From NCBI RefSeq assembly GCF_014647375.1, contig NZ_BMPB01000008.1:248001-312000 (forward strand): a DNA stretch of 64,000 nucleotides. The letters run 5' to 3'. Both the position numbers and the translations under genes were made by a program. Source of the stretch: Parabacteroides faecis (GTDB lineage Bacteria > Bacteroidota > Bacteroidia > Bacteroidales > Tannerellaceae). Each line of letters opens with the position of its first letter. Positions within the stretch are counted from its first letter, which is position 1. The notes below the pieces were generated by a model. The model did not search any database and was not told where the DNA came from. It was given only the letters and a program-made list of their open reading frames with translations. Shown piece by piece: positions 7,405 to 16,159 of the stretch.

Positions 7405-9093
7405 ATGGCAGACGATAAGAAAATTATTTTCTCGATGGTTGGCGTGAGTAAGACTTTCCCGCCCCAGAAACAAGTATTGAAGAATATTTATCTGTCTTTC
7501 TTCTATGGAGCCAAGATCGGTATTATCGGTTTGAACGGTTCCGGTAAGTCAACCTTGCTGAAGATCATCGCAGGCATTGAAAAAGAATACCAGGGAGAAG
7601 TGGTGTTTTCGCCCGGCTATTCGGTAGGTTACCTGGAACAGGACCCGAAACTGGAAGCTGGCAAGACTGTGAAAGAGATCGTACAGGAAGGTGTACAGGA
7701 TATTGTAGACACATTAAAAGAATACGAAGAAGTAAACGAAAAATTCGGTGATCCGGAAGTGCTGGATGATCCCGACAAGATGGATGCACTGATCACCCGT
7801 CAGGCAGAATTGCAGGACAAGATCGACGCAACCGATGCCTGGAACCTCGACAGCCGCCTGGAACGTGCGATGGATGCCCTCCGCTGCCCGCCCGAAGACC
7901 AGATAGTCGATACGCTGTCAGGAGGTGAACGCCGCCGTGTTGCCCTTTGCCGCCTGTTGCTTCAGCAGCCGGATGTGTTGCTGCTCGATGAGCCGACCAA
8001 CCACCTGGATGCCGAGTCGATCGACTGGCTGGAACAACACCTGCAGCAATATGCCGGTACGGTGATCTGCATCACACACGACCGTTACTTCCTCGACCAT
8101 GTGGCAGGCTGGATTCTGGAACTCGACCGTGGCGAAGGTATTCCCTGGAAAGGCAATTACTCTTCCTGGCTGGATCAGAAGACGAAGAAGATGGCTATGG
8201 AAGAAAAGCAGGTCAGCAAACGCCGCAAGACGCTGGAACGCGAGCTGGAATGGATCAACATGGCCCCTAAAGCCCGTCAGGCCAAAGGTAAGGCTCGTCT
8301 GAACTCGTACGAAGCGTTGCTGAACGAAGACCAGAAAGAACGCGAAGCCAAGCTGGAAATCTTTATCCCGAACGGTCCGCGTCTGGGTAATAAGGTGATC
8401 GAGGCACAACATGTAGCGAAGGCATTCGGTGAGAAACTGTTGTTCGACGACCTCAACTTCATGCTTCCTCCGAACGGTATCGTCGGTGTGATCGGTCCGA
8501 ACGGTGCCGGTAAGACAACGCTGTTCAAGATGATCATGGGCATGGAAAGCATCGACAAAGGTACATTCGAAGTGGGCGAAACCGTGAAAGTGGGTTATGC
8601 CGACCAGACACATAAAGATATCGATCCGAAAAAGACCGTTTTCCAGGTTGTTTCCGGAGGCCAGGAATTTATCCGCGTAGGAGGAAAAGAGATCAACTCG
8701 CGTGCTTACCTGTCACGGTTCAATTTTGCAGGTGCCGACCAGGAAAAACTTTGCGGTGTCCTGTCAGGTGGAGAACGCAATCGCCTGCATCTCGCCATTA
8801 CACTGAAGGCTGAAGCCAACGTGCTGCTGCTGGACGAACCGACCAACGATATCGACGTAAACACGCTGCGTGCACTGGAAGAAGGTTTGGAAAACTTTGC
8901 CGGATGTGCCGTTGTCGTTTCCCACGACCGTTGGTTCCTCGACCGTATCTGTACGCATATTCTGTCGTTCGAAGGCGATTCGAATGTGGTCTTCTATGAA
9001 GGAACGTATTCCGAATATGAAGAATACAAGCGCAAACAGGGCGGAGATACAGAGCCTAAACGCGTACGTTACCGTAAACTTATTGTTGATTAA
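7405..9093 (+). CDS. ettA: energy-dependent translational throttle ABC-F ATPase EttA
   Basis: 562 aa from the ATG at 7405 (MADDKKIIFSMVGVSKTF). An upstream TTG would overlap the promoter. Two ABC modules are present: Walker A GLNGSGKST with signature LSGGERRRVALCRLL and LLLDEPTNHLD, then IGPNGAGKTT with LSGGERNRLHLA and LLLDEPTNDID. The inter-domain linker and the EttA-type arm (GIPWKGNYSSWLDQK) are present, and there are no membrane segments. EttA binds the ribosomal E site and gates elongation according to ATP/ADP. The length matches the family (~555 aa). Confidence 0.93.
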   Translation: MADDKKIIFSMVGVSKTFPPQKQVLKNIYLSFFYGAKIGIIGLNGSGKSTLLKIIAGIEKEYQGEVVFSPGYSVGYLEQDPKLEAGKTVKEIVQEGVQDIVDTLKEYEEVNEKFGDPEVLDDPDKMDALITRQAELQDKIDATDAWNLDSRLERAMDALRCPPEDQIVDTLSGGERRRVALCRLLLQQPDVLLLDEPTNHLDAESIDWLEQHLQQYAGTVICITHDRYFLDHVAGWILELDRGEGIPWKGNYSSWLDQKTKKMAMEEKQVSKRRKTLERELEWINMAPKARQAKGKARLNSYEALLNEDQKEREAKLEIFIPNGPRLGNKVIEAQHVAKAFGEKLLFDDLNFMLPPNGIVGVIGPNGAGKTTLFKMIMGMESIDKGTFEVGETVKVGYADQTHKDIDPKKTVFQVVSGGQEFIRVGGKEINSRAYLSRFNFAGADQEKLCGVLSGGERNRLHLAITLKAEANVLLLDEPTNDIDVNTLRALEEGLENFAGCAVVVSHDRWFLDRICTHILSFEGDSNVVFYEGTYSEYEEYKRKQGGDTEPKRVRYRKLIVD

Positions 9094-9117
9094 TTACCAT
9101 ATAATTCATTTAGAACC

Positions 9118-9771
9118 ATGAAAAAAAGAATGCTCTGCATGGCGGCTATCGCTGCTGCTTTCCTCTGTTTCGGAAGCGATGCAAACGCACAGAAAACGAT
9201 CAAGTTGTTCAACGGGAAAGACCTTTCCAACTGGAACTTTGTCGTCGACAAAAATTCCGTTCCGGCCGAACAGGTTTATTCCGTAGGCGACGGCGTGATC
9301 AAGATCAAAGGACAGCCTTTCGGTTACATGTACACGAAAGAGAAATACGACAACTATAAGTTGCATGTGGAATGGCGTTGGCCGAATGGTGACCAGGGTG
9401 CGAACAGCGGTATTTTCCTGTTGATCGCCGAACCGAAGAATCCGTTCCCGAACGGCATCGAATGTAACCTGATGTTAGGCAGTGCCGGTGATTTCGTCCT
9501 GTTGGGCGGTTCCGACCTGGCACAGTATCAAGGCAAGCCCGGCGAACCTCGCCCTGGTTTCCCGGTAGTGAAAAAGAACGCTCCCAGCAGCGAGAAACCT
9601 GCCGGAGAGTGGAACGAAGCCAACATCTACGTGAAAGACGGTAAGATCAACGTCTACATCAACGGCGTTTACCAAAACACGGGATGGAACAAGCAGAAAG
9701 ACGGTTACATCGGCTTGCAGAGCGAAGGGAAAGAAGTGGAGTTCCGTAATGTGACGCTCACTCCCTGGTAA
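9118..9771 (+). CDS. secreted DUF1080 (3-keto-disaccharide hydrolase-like) protein
   Basis: 217 aa with a signal peptide (KRMLCMAAIAAAFLCFGSDANAQ). The body is a concanavalin-like DUF1080 fold: LFNGKDLSNWNFV near the start, GDQGANSGIFLL in the centre and GLQSEGKEVEFRNVTLTPW at the end. Family members act on glycans in the periplasm, and some hydrolyse 3-keto-glycosides. It follows ettA by 24 bp, perhaps on the same transcript. Confidence 0.85.
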   Translation: MKKRMLCMAAIAAAFLCFGSDANAQKTIKLFNGKDLSNWNFVVDKNSVPAEQVYSVGDGVIKIKGQPFGYMYTKEKYDNYKLHVEWRWPNGDQGANSGIFLLIAEPKNPFPNGIECNLMLGSAGDFVLLGGSDLAQYQGKPGEPRPGFPVVKKNAPSSEKPAGEWNEANIYVKDGKINVYINGVYQNTGWNKQKDGYIGLQSEGKEVEFRNVTLTPW

Positions 9772-9774
9772 TTT

Positions 9775-10293
9775 ATGGAATACATCATCAGACAAGAGAC
9801 GGAGCAAGATCACCCGGCTATCTACGACCTGATCCGGACGGCCTTCGAAACGGCGAAAGTCAGTGACGGAGATGAACAGGATTTCGCTGTCAATCTAAGG
9901 AATAACAGTAAATTATACATTCCCGAACTGGCGCTGGTAGCCGAAGAAGGTGGCAAGCTGATCGGTCATATCATGTTGACCAATACGTATATCACCCAAC
10001 CGGACGGCAGCCGGTTCGATGTCCTATTGGTTGCTCCGCTTTCGGTCGCCCTGGAATATCGAAGCAAGGGTATCGGCGGCGCACTTATGCGGGAAGGTCT
10101 GAAACTCGGCAAAGAGATGGGATATAAGGCGGCATTCCTGTGCGGCGATCCGAATTACTATTATCGGCTCGGTTTTAAGTCGATCGCTGATTTCGGACTG
10201 ACACACAAGAGCATTCCGGCGGAATATGTCATGGGATACGAGTTAGTCCCCGGCAGCCTGAAAGGGATTACAGGGGAAGTGCGGGTTGAATAA
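9775..10293 (+). CDS. GNAT-family N-acetyltransferase (YhbS-like)
   Basis: 172 aa, starting 3 bases after the DUF1080 stop. Motif A reads LSVALEYRSKGIGGALMREGLK (acetyl-CoA loop). Motif B, FLCGDPNYYYRLGFKSIADFGL, is typical of YhbS-type proteins. The start (YIIRQETEQDHPAIYDLIRTAF) fits this subfamily. The substrate is not known. Confidence 0.85.
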   Translation: MEYIIRQETEQDHPAIYDLIRTAFETAKVSDGDEQDFAVNLRNNSKLYIPELALVAEEGGKLIGHIMLTNTYITQPDGSRFDVLLVAPLSVALEYRSKGIGGALMREGLKLGKEMGYKAAFLCGDPNYYYRLGFKSIADFGLTHKSIPAEYVMGYELVPGSLKGITGEVRVE

Positions 10294-10320
10294 ACCATTC
10301 CGAATCAGTCTGAAAAAATA

Positions 10321-10353
10321 ACCGGCGGATCTTAGAGTTTAAGATCCGCCGGT
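10321..10353 (-). terminator. terminator between convergent genes
   Basis: Exact 14-bp arms (ACCGGCGGATCTTA) flank a 5-base loop. On the minus strand the hairpin is followed by TATTTTTTCAG, so it best serves the minus-strand peptidase-like gene that ends at 10383; it may also stop the plus-strand unit. Confidence 0.8.
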
Positions 10354-10382
10354 CAATAAAAGTAAAGCTGGTTTCTCAACCA

Positions 10383-12593
10383 TTATTTCTTATAAAACTT
10401 TCTGACTTCCGTTCCTTGTCCGGTTTGTACCATAAGAATATAATGTCCCGTTGGAATAGAAAGGTAAGTTGAATAAGCTGTTTGACTACCGATCGGATAT
10501 CTGCATACAGCCTGTCCATCATATCTGTAAACCATCAGGTTTGTCATTAATGCATTCGACTGCAAGGCAAGCAACCCGGATACAGGATCAAAAGTATATT
10601 CAAAACCAGTTGCCGGTTGTTCAATCGTTTCATTGGAAACGGTCAGAGAACCGTCCACCTTCAATGCAAACCAGCGCGTGCTTTCCTCAATATCGGTATA
10701 AAAAGGATACCACAGATCCCGTAAGCCCGACTGATAAGTAGCAACAACAACCAAAGTGTCACCAACAGTCCAGTCAAAACCACCCGTAAAGGAAACCTTC
10801 CGGCTTTCCCCTGCAGGTATATTCACCAGGTTATTTACTTCCCAGCTATATTCTTCGGTAGAAAGACCCGGCGCTGTGACCAGCAGACCGGCTGTTCCAT
10901 AATAATCCGCCTGCTGATTGTTATGGAAAGTGACCTCGAAGACTGCCGTATTATTATCCGCATCATAAGTGACCTTAACGGGATCGGCAGACAGTTTCCT
11001 TTCGGCTTTAGAAAGCGTAACGTTACCGTCCTTCACATCGACCACCACATAATCATACGGATGATTAGCCGTGCGGATCGGTTTCATCACAGACTCCCCG
11101 GCTTTGCAACCAACCACATAGATGTAATAAGTAGCCGTGCTGTCCGGCACATCGAAGGTAAAGGTATTGCCTTCGATAAGCTCTCCACGTTTGAAGTTAT
11201 CGATCAACTCCACGTTTGCCTCATAGTCTTCTCTCTGTACCTCGATTGCTTCGTCTTCCCTAAAAAGCTTGCTGAAAATGTAATAGTCGCCATCCGCACC
11301 GAAGTTAGACAAGGAAAAAGAAATCGGCAGATTATCGCCTAACTTAACCTGTCCGTTTCCTTCAATATCGATCGAACTGATCCCCAAAAGCGTTGCAGGC
11401 TCAGATGCCGCCGTCGGTTTCCGGATACCGGTGATTATCTGTTGATGCTCGTTCTGTGAATAAAAACCAATATTGATAGCACCTAACTCAAAATAACCGT
11501 CCCCGGCATATCCGGTTTTCAGATGGAAAAGATTATCCTTATTATATCCGTCGCAAACGAAAGACCAGCTATATCCCTGATTATTCTCGCCGCCCTCTCC
11601 CGAATAATAAACCGGACGCATAGCAGCCAGTTCAGTCTTCAACATAGTAGTCCACTCGTTTTCCGAGAAGAAAGCACGGTCATAAAGTTGCAGGTTCTTG
11701 TCGTACTGAAAATTCTCGACAAAGGCGTTCCATACATCTTCATTATCTGCTGTCGAACCATATTCATAATTGGTACGGGCAGCAATGCCACAATGAAAAA
11801 TCAACGTCGACACATCATCGATCTCACGATCGGAAGACTTTTCATTCAGTTCAACAGGCATTTCATCCCAATAGTACTTAGAACCCGTAAGAGTTCCCCC
11901 GAAACCATGGGAGCTGCCGGCATATTTATAGCTGATATGCCCTACTCCACCCGCCGGATATTTATGAAAAGACATGATCTGGGCCATTGCTACAGCAGCA
12001 GGACCGGCCTCACTCAGATAACCACCGATTTCAGGACAAGAGGCATTATAAGGATAACCTACCTCCCATTTGGCTTTGACCAGTGGGATCACTCTTTCCG
12101 GAAACTCAGAAGCATCCGTATCTGAACTACCGGCTTTCGTCCCTGCTGTTTGCGCAACAATTGCACCACTTCGCAAAGCCTTGACATAACGGGTGTACAT
12201 CATAAGAAAATTATTCATATTGCCGGACAAACCACCAGTCGGAAAAGAGCCGTTATCCGATATCCTCAAAAGTTGTTTCCCCTGGTCTTCACCGGAAACA
12301 ATTACAAATCCCCGATCGTCACCGACATTATAAATGTATAACAAAGCATCTTCGACAGCCGACGAACGTAATGAAGAAGCAGCCATAATAGCTTTCTCCG
12401 TTCCGATATATGCCAACTTGAAATCAGGAAAACCCTCGGATTTCAAACCCGAAGTATGCGCTTCTGAATAACGCTCCTGTGCAATCCGGAGCGATCCGGC
12501 CAAACCTATTGGATCTGCAGATAAAAGTTGTACGCCTAAGGCAAAGCAACCCAGCAATCCAAAACTCAACATGCGAAGTAAATGTTTCTTCAT
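10383..12593 (-). CDS. C10 (streptopain/PrtT-like) peptidase homologue lacking catalytic residues
   Basis: 736 aa from the ATG at 12593 (MKKHLLRMLSFGLLGCFALG, signal peptide); the frame is open further upstream but covers the promoter. The propeptide-like segment YNVGDDRGFVIVSGEDQG and the catalytic-domain landmarks YNASCPEIGG and AMAQIMSFHKYP identify family C10. The catalytic Cys position (GCVATAMAQ in active members) reads GPAAVAMAQ. The His position (GHAFVCDGY) reads YSWSFVCDGY. The NWGWGG motif reads KTGYAG. The C-terminus (LSIPTGHYILMVQTG, then EVRKFYKK) looks like a T9SS type A sorting domain. It is most likely a secreted pseudo-enzyme acting as a binder or inhibitor. Confidence 0.85.
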   Translation of the reverse strand: MKKHLLRMLSFGLLGCFALGVQLLSADPIGLAGSLRIAQERYSEAHTSGLKSEGFPDFKLAYIGTEKAIMAASSLRSSAVEDALLYIYNVGDDRGFVIVSGEDQGKQLLRISDNGSFPTGGLSGNMNNFLMMYTRYVKALRSGAIVAQTAGTKAGSSDTDASEFPERVIPLVKAKWEVGYPYNASCPEIGGYLSEAGPAAVAMAQIMSFHKYPAGGVGHISYKYAGSSHGFGGTLTGSKYYWDEMPVELNEKSSDREIDDVSTLIFHCGIAARTNYEYGSTADNEDVWNAFVENFQYDKNLQLYDRAFFSENEWTTMLKTELAAMRPVYYSGEGGENNQGYSWSFVCDGYNKDNLFHLKTGYAGDGYFELGAINIGFYSQNEHQQIITGIRKPTAASEPATLLGISSIDIEGNGQVKLGDNLPISFSLSNFGADGDYYIFSKLFREDEAIEVQREDYEANVELIDNFKRGELIEGNTFTFDVPDSTATYYIYVVGCKAGESVMKPIRTANHPYDYVVVDVKDGNVTLSKAERKLSADPVKVTYDADNNTAVFEVTFHNNQQADYYGTAGLLVTAPGLSTEEYSWEVNNLVNIPAGESRKVSFTGGFDWTVGDTLVVVATYQSGLRDLWYPFYTDIEESTRWFALKVDGSLTVSNETIEQPATGFEYTFDPVSGLLALQSNALMTNLMVYRYDGQAVCRYPIGSQTAYSTYLSIPTGHYILMVQTGQGTEVRKFYKK

Positions 12594-12618
12594 AAGCCTT
12601 TGATTTTTTGTATATCTA

Positions 12619-12648
12619 CAAATATAGGATAAAAATCTAACGTAACAA
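12619..12648 (-). promoter_or_regulatory. promoter of the C10 homologue
   Basis: On the minus strand TTG (12646-12648) is followed after 19 bases by TATATTTG (12619-12626), an excellent Bacteroidetes promoter, 26 bases before the ATG. This supports the start at 12593. Confidence 0.8.
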
Positions 12649-12699
12649 TTTAGCTTCTTCTTTGTTGTATCTAAATCAACAATAAAAACGAACGCCAAC

Positions 12700-14292
12700 A
12701 TGAGACTGTACAGATCATTATATCTTCTTCTGCTACTATTGGTTATGCATATAACGGGGCAGGCGCAATTGCAAAAGGTTATCAAGGATATTTTTTCGGC
12801 TGATGATATAACGACGGAGCATGCCGACTCTGACTCTATCGATTCGTCCGGGTTACAAAAATACGATGCAACTTTCAAGCTGAAAAGCGGACAGATACAG
12901 AAACTCGACTCGCTACGGAAAGAGTCGGTCGCCAAAGAGAAAGAGATGAAATATCACGACAGCTGGTGGCAGACGGGGAAACATATCCTTTATTTCGTAT
13001 TGGTATTGCTGGGGCAATTCCTGCTGTTCCGCCTATCTTCCTGGCTTTACAAGAAAGTGAAAAACCGTATCCAGCAGTTGAAAGACACCAAGCTGAAACC
13101 GATCTCCATACAGAATTATGAGATACTGGATACGCAGAAACAGGTCTCCCTGTTGATCTTTCTGGCGAATATCCTCCGCTATCTCCTATTGTTCATCCTG
13201 TTGGTTTTAACGATACCGATCCTTTTCTCCATCTTTCCGCAGACGAAGGAACTGGCGTATAAGATCGCCTATTATATCTGGAATCCCGTAAAAGATATCC
13301 TGGAAGGCATCCTCGGCTATATCCCTAATCTTTTCACGATCATCGTGATCTGCCTGGTTATAAAATACGTCATTAAGGGCATCCGGTATCTTGCCACGGA
13401 GATAGATGCGGGAAGATTGAAGATTAATGGTTTTTATTCGGACTGGGCGATGCCGACCTATCATATTATCCGGTTCCTGTTGTATGCTTTTATGATTGCG
13501 ATGATCTATCCTTATCTGCCGGGAGCCAATTCGGGCGTCTTTCAGGGAGTATCTGTTTTCGTCGGGTTGATCGTCTCGCTCGGTTCCAGCACGGTGATCG
13601 GGAATATTATTGCCGGGTTCGTAATTACCTATATGCGCGCCTTCAAGCAAGGCGACCGGATCAAATTGAACGATACAGTAGGTAACGTAATCGAAAAGAC
13701 CGCCTTCGTCACCCGTCTGCGCACCATCAAGAATGAGATCGTGACGATACCGAACTCCTTCATCATGTCATCACAAACAGTCAACTATACATCATCGGCA
13801 CGCACTTACGGGCTGATCATCCACTCGGAGGTAACGATCGGCTATGATACCCCCTGGCGCAAAGTGCATCAACTTCTGATAGATGCCGCCAAAACAACAC
13901 CCGGAGTGATGCCTGAACCGGCTCCCTTCGTTCTCGAAACGGCCCTGAGCGACTTCTATCCTGTCTACCAGATCAACGCATATATCCAGGAGGCGAACAA
14001 TATGACGACCGTCTACCTTTATCTGGAAGACGATTGTTGGTGCGCTTATGAGCGTTCGGCATACTATCTGGTAGCAAAGGATTTTCCGGTGACCCTCGCC
14101 AAAGAGGTTGTTTACGACGGTTGTGAAATCATCATGAAAGCCTCTTTCAACGTAGACCACATGCGTCTCCCTTTGATTCCCTCCGCCGTCTTGATAACTG
14201 TTGCCGACGACCGTCTCCTTTTCCAACTCGACAAACCCATCGACGGCTTCGTCAAATGGAAAAGGGCACAGATAGGTAGTCAGCCTGCTTAA
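12700..14292 (+). CDS. MscS-family mechanosensitive channel with exchanged C-terminus
   Basis: 530 aa. Signal-like N-terminus (LLLLLLVMHITGQAQ), several membrane helices (residues ~95-260), pore helix and MscS beta domain at about 288-375 (GSSTVIGNIIAGFVITYMR, then TIPNSFIMSSQTVNY). Residues 1-438 are a normal MscS protein up to YQINAYIQEANNMTTVY. The family continues with a helix such as SALHQNIQDYF and ends IEIMSPHY..., but here the last ~92 residues (LYLEDDCWCAYERSAYYL...) instead match the small hypothetical protein at 15077-15445. The genuine MscS tail lies on the other strand at 14289-14427. See the 14010-14427 entry. Confidence 0.85.
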   Translation: MRLYRSLYLLLLLLVMHITGQAQLQKVIKDIFSADDITTEHADSDSIDSSGLQKYDATFKLKSGQIQKLDSLRKESVAKEKEMKYHDSWWQTGKHILYFVLVLLGQFLLFRLSSWLYKKVKNRIQQLKDTKLKPISIQNYEILDTQKQVSLLIFLANILRYLLLFILLVLTIPILFSIFPQTKELAYKIAYYIWNPVKDILEGILGYIPNLFTIIVICLVIKYVIKGIRYLATEIDAGRLKINGFYSDWAMPTYHIIRFLLYAFMIAMIYPYLPGANSGVFQGVSVFVGLIVSLGSSTVIGNIIAGFVITYMRAFKQGDRIKLNDTVGNVIEKTAFVTRLRTIKNEIVTIPNSFIMSSQTVNYTSSARTYGLIIHSEVTIGYDTPWRKVHQLLIDAAKTTPGVMPEPAPFVLETALSDFYPVYQINAYIQEANNMTTVYLYLEDDCWCAYERSAYYLVAKDFPVTLAKEVVYDGCEIIMKASFNVDHMRLPLIPSAVLITVADDRLLFQLDKPIDGFVKWKRAQIGSQPA

Positions 14293-14427
14293 TTCGTTTT
14301 CGTCTCTTCTTTCTTGGGGATCGTAGAAGCATTGCCATTCCGGAACGCCGTGTAATGGGGCGACATGATCTCTACGCCTGCCTTATCGAAATAGTCCTGG
14401 ATATTCTGGTGAAGGGCCGAATAGACG
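14010..14427. other. inverted DNA segment exchanging two gene tails
   Basis: CGTCTA at 14010-14015 and its complement at 14422-14427 bound the segment. Reversing it in silico gives two normal-looking genes. On the plus strand MscS becomes ...ANNMTTVYSALHQNIQDYF... ending KKEETKTN. On the minus strand the small gene becomes MTQIIDIDLIYFNEVDNDKYVYLYLEDDCW..., colinear along its whole length with its paralogue at 15077-15445. Both frames hold across the joints. The stop codons of the two ORFs share the palindrome TTAA at 14289-14292. Homology at the breakpoints is only about 6 bp, and the window carries no recombinase next to it. Confidence 0.8.
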
Positions 14428-14486
14428 TATTTGTCGTTATCTACTTCGTTAAAATAAATCAAGTCTATGTCTATGATCTGTGTCAT
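14289..14486 (-). pseudogene. chimeric ORF: start of a small hypothetical gene fused to the MscS tail
   Basis: 65 codons. The first ~21 (MTQIIDIDLIYFNEVDNDKY) are colinear with the start of the hypothetical protein at 15077-15445. The rest (YSALHQNIQDYFDKAGVEIMS, then PHYTAFRNGNASTIP) is the conserved C-terminal helix and end of an MscS protein. As read it is probably non-functional; after inversion of 14010-14427 it would encode an intact protein of about 112 aa. The invertible promoter at 14681-14985 lies about 200 bp upstream and points away from it. Confidence 0.75.
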
Positions 14487-14680
14487 AAGTTGGTTGTTTT
14501 TCGAGAGATTGTTTGTGAAATTCGTACTATGTTCGTTTTTAGTAGAAAAACAGTACTATTTACCCTGATTTTATCACTTTTATCCGGTAATCGTTTTCCT
14601 GCTGCAAGAGCCATTGTATTCGTTAGGCTACGCAGAGGCTTGGTTTGGACGATTGCCAGGGGATAAAAGTGCTAGAATCA

Positions 14681-14985
14681 TAGTTCACGTAGAACTATGT
14701 TACGATAAGAGGACAGACTTTTTAAGATGATAAACAAGAGATTTTGTCGCATGCGACGTCGTATTTCGCAAAAATGAGGCAAAGTGTACATAAAAGCAGA
14801 ACGACCCCGGCAAAATTTTCAGATACTGAATGTGTACTGTACCTTATAAGGCTGGTGAAAAAAAGGTACAATCAGCGTCAGAAATGATTCTGGACAGGTC
14901 GTTATAAAATAACGCCTGAGGATCAAATCTTTTAAAATAAATATATATCTTTGAACACGGAAAAAAAATAGTTCTACGTGAACTA
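14681..14985. promoter_or_regulatory. invertible promoter A (OFF toward the leftward gene)
   Basis: Exact 18-bp inverted repeats, TAGTTCACGTAGAACTAT at 14681-14698 and its complement at 14968-14985, bound 269 bp. Each repeat has inner dyad symmetry (ATAGTTC-5-GAACTAT) with an asymmetric ACGTA centre, as expected for a site-specific recombinase. Inside, TATCTTTG (14946-14953) is a -7 box reading rightward. No leftward -7 box was found. In this orientation it drives no sense gene; if flipped it would read toward 14486 with a leader of about 215 bases. The 200 bp between 14487 and 14680 hold no other feature I can support. Confidence 0.8.
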
Positions 14986-15076
14986 AGTCCATTTTAAACA
15001 ATACTTTTCGTTCTCTTTTTACCCTTACTAAAAGAATACGTTCCTACAATTCCCCACGTCAAGTACGGGAGACAAA

Positions 15077-15445
15077 TTATGCAGGCATCCCGCTTAGTTG
15101 TTCACCCTTCCATTCAACGAAGCCGGTAATGGGTTTGTCAAGTTGAAAAAGCAGGCGGTCGTCGGCAACAGAACGGAGTACGGCGGAACGGCAGAGAGGG
15201 AGGCGCATTTGGTCGATGTTGAAGGAGGCCTTCATCAAAATTACTTCATAACCATCATGAACGACCTCGATATCCAGGCTCACCAGGAAATCCATCACGG
15301 CCAGGTAATAGGCCGAACGCTCGTATGCACACCAGGTATCGCCTTCCAGATAAAGGTGGACGTACCGATTGTTATCTACTTCGTTGAGTAAGATTAATTC
15401 TACGTCTGATGCTCGTTTCATAATGCTGAATATTTGTTGGTTCAT
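15077..15445 (-). CDS. hypothetical protein, paralogue of the rearranged gene at 14.0-14.5 kb
   Basis: 122 aa from 15445, or ~114 if the second ATG (MKRASDVELILLNEVDN) is used; the latter aligns with the start of the chimeric gene. Soluble, no signal peptide, no motif I recognise. Conserved features between the two copies are NEVDN, HLYLEGDTWCAYERSAYYL, MKASFN and SVADDRLLFQLDKPI. It is the last gene of the fimbrial transcription unit, 7 bp after the DUF3575 gene, so a role linked to the fimbriae or their switching is possible but unproven. Confidence 0.7.
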   Translation of the reverse strand: MNQQIFSIMKRASDVELILLNEVDNNRYVHLYLEGDTWCAYERSAYYLAVMDFLVSLDIEVVHDGYEVILMKASFNIDQMRLPLCRSAVLRSVADDRLLFQLDKPITGFVEWKGEQLSGMPA

Positions 15446-15452
15446 GATCGTC

Positions 15453-16112
15453 TTATTTTATAAAATAGATGAATGACAAGGCGGCTTTTGTGGGGCCGAA
15501 GTAATTTTTGGAGACAGACAGCGGAGTGCCGCAGGAAGCACAAGGATACTTGTCGTAATCGAGATGAAGCCAGCCGAGGCCGACAGTCGCTTCCATGCTC
15601 CAATGGGAAGACAGGTGCCACTGGTAACCGTAAGACAGGCCAACACTGTAAAGTTTGCCCTGATAACGGTGCGACTGCATGTTGTCGCTCAGGAAGCGGA
15701 TGCCGCCGATATTGTAATCGGCATACTGGGTGTTGAGACCGAAGAAATGACCGGCGAACTTTTCACGAAGCCAGTAACGGGCTTCAGGCTGGACCATCCA
15801 GTGTTTGAGACGCATGCCGTTGCCGAACTTCCAGGGGTTGTAGTTGGCGGAGATATCGAGAGTCCATTGCGGAGCGAGAGCCACTTCGATGCCGAGGTTG
15901 AGAGAGGTCGTAACATCGTAAAGGACATTCGTTTTTACCGCGAACTGAAGGGCGGGAACAACCGAAGATCCCTCACCGGAAACGTTCAAAGACTGTTGAC
16001 CGGCAATCGCCACTGTCTGACGGGCAGTAACGTCCGAAGGTTGCGGTTGCTGGCCGGAGACGGTCGGAATAATTAAAAGGAGCAGAAACAGGATAAATAT
16101 ATTTTTCTTCAT
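15453..16112 (-). CDS. DUF3575 outer-membrane protein of the fimbrial locus
   Basis: 219 aa. Signal peptide (KKNIFILFLLLLIIPTVSGQ), then an outer-membrane barrel-like body with the DUF3575 landmarks LQFAVKTNVLYDVTTSLNLG, NPWKFGNGMRLKHWMVQPEA and a late GYQWHLSSHWSMEATVGLG. DUF3575 proteins accompany Mfa/Fim-type fimbriae; the exact role is not established. A paralogue lies at 46042-46602 in the second fimbrial operon. Confidence 0.85.
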   Translation of the reverse strand: MKKNIFILFLLLLIIPTVSGQQPQPSDVTARQTVAIAGQQSLNVSGEGSSVVPALQFAVKTNVLYDVTTSLNLGIEVALAPQWTLDISANYNPWKFGNGMRLKHWMVQPEARYWLREKFAGHFFGLNTQYADYNIGGIRFLSDNMQSHRYQGKLYSVGLSYGYQWHLSSHWSMEATVGLGWLHLDYDKYPCASCGTPLSVSKNYFGPTKAALSFIYFIK

Positions 16113-16159
16113 CGTTTATTGTTTTATATTTTGTTTGTCGATATTCCTTGTTTGTCTGT

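Noticed and set aside
7918-8613. 231-codon minus-strand ORF
   Set aside because: Lies entirely inside ettA in another frame; low-complexity shadow of a GC-rich coding region.
12660-12680. Promoter for the MscS gene
   Set aside because: TTCTTTG near 12656 lacks the TA of the -7 box and has no -33 partner.
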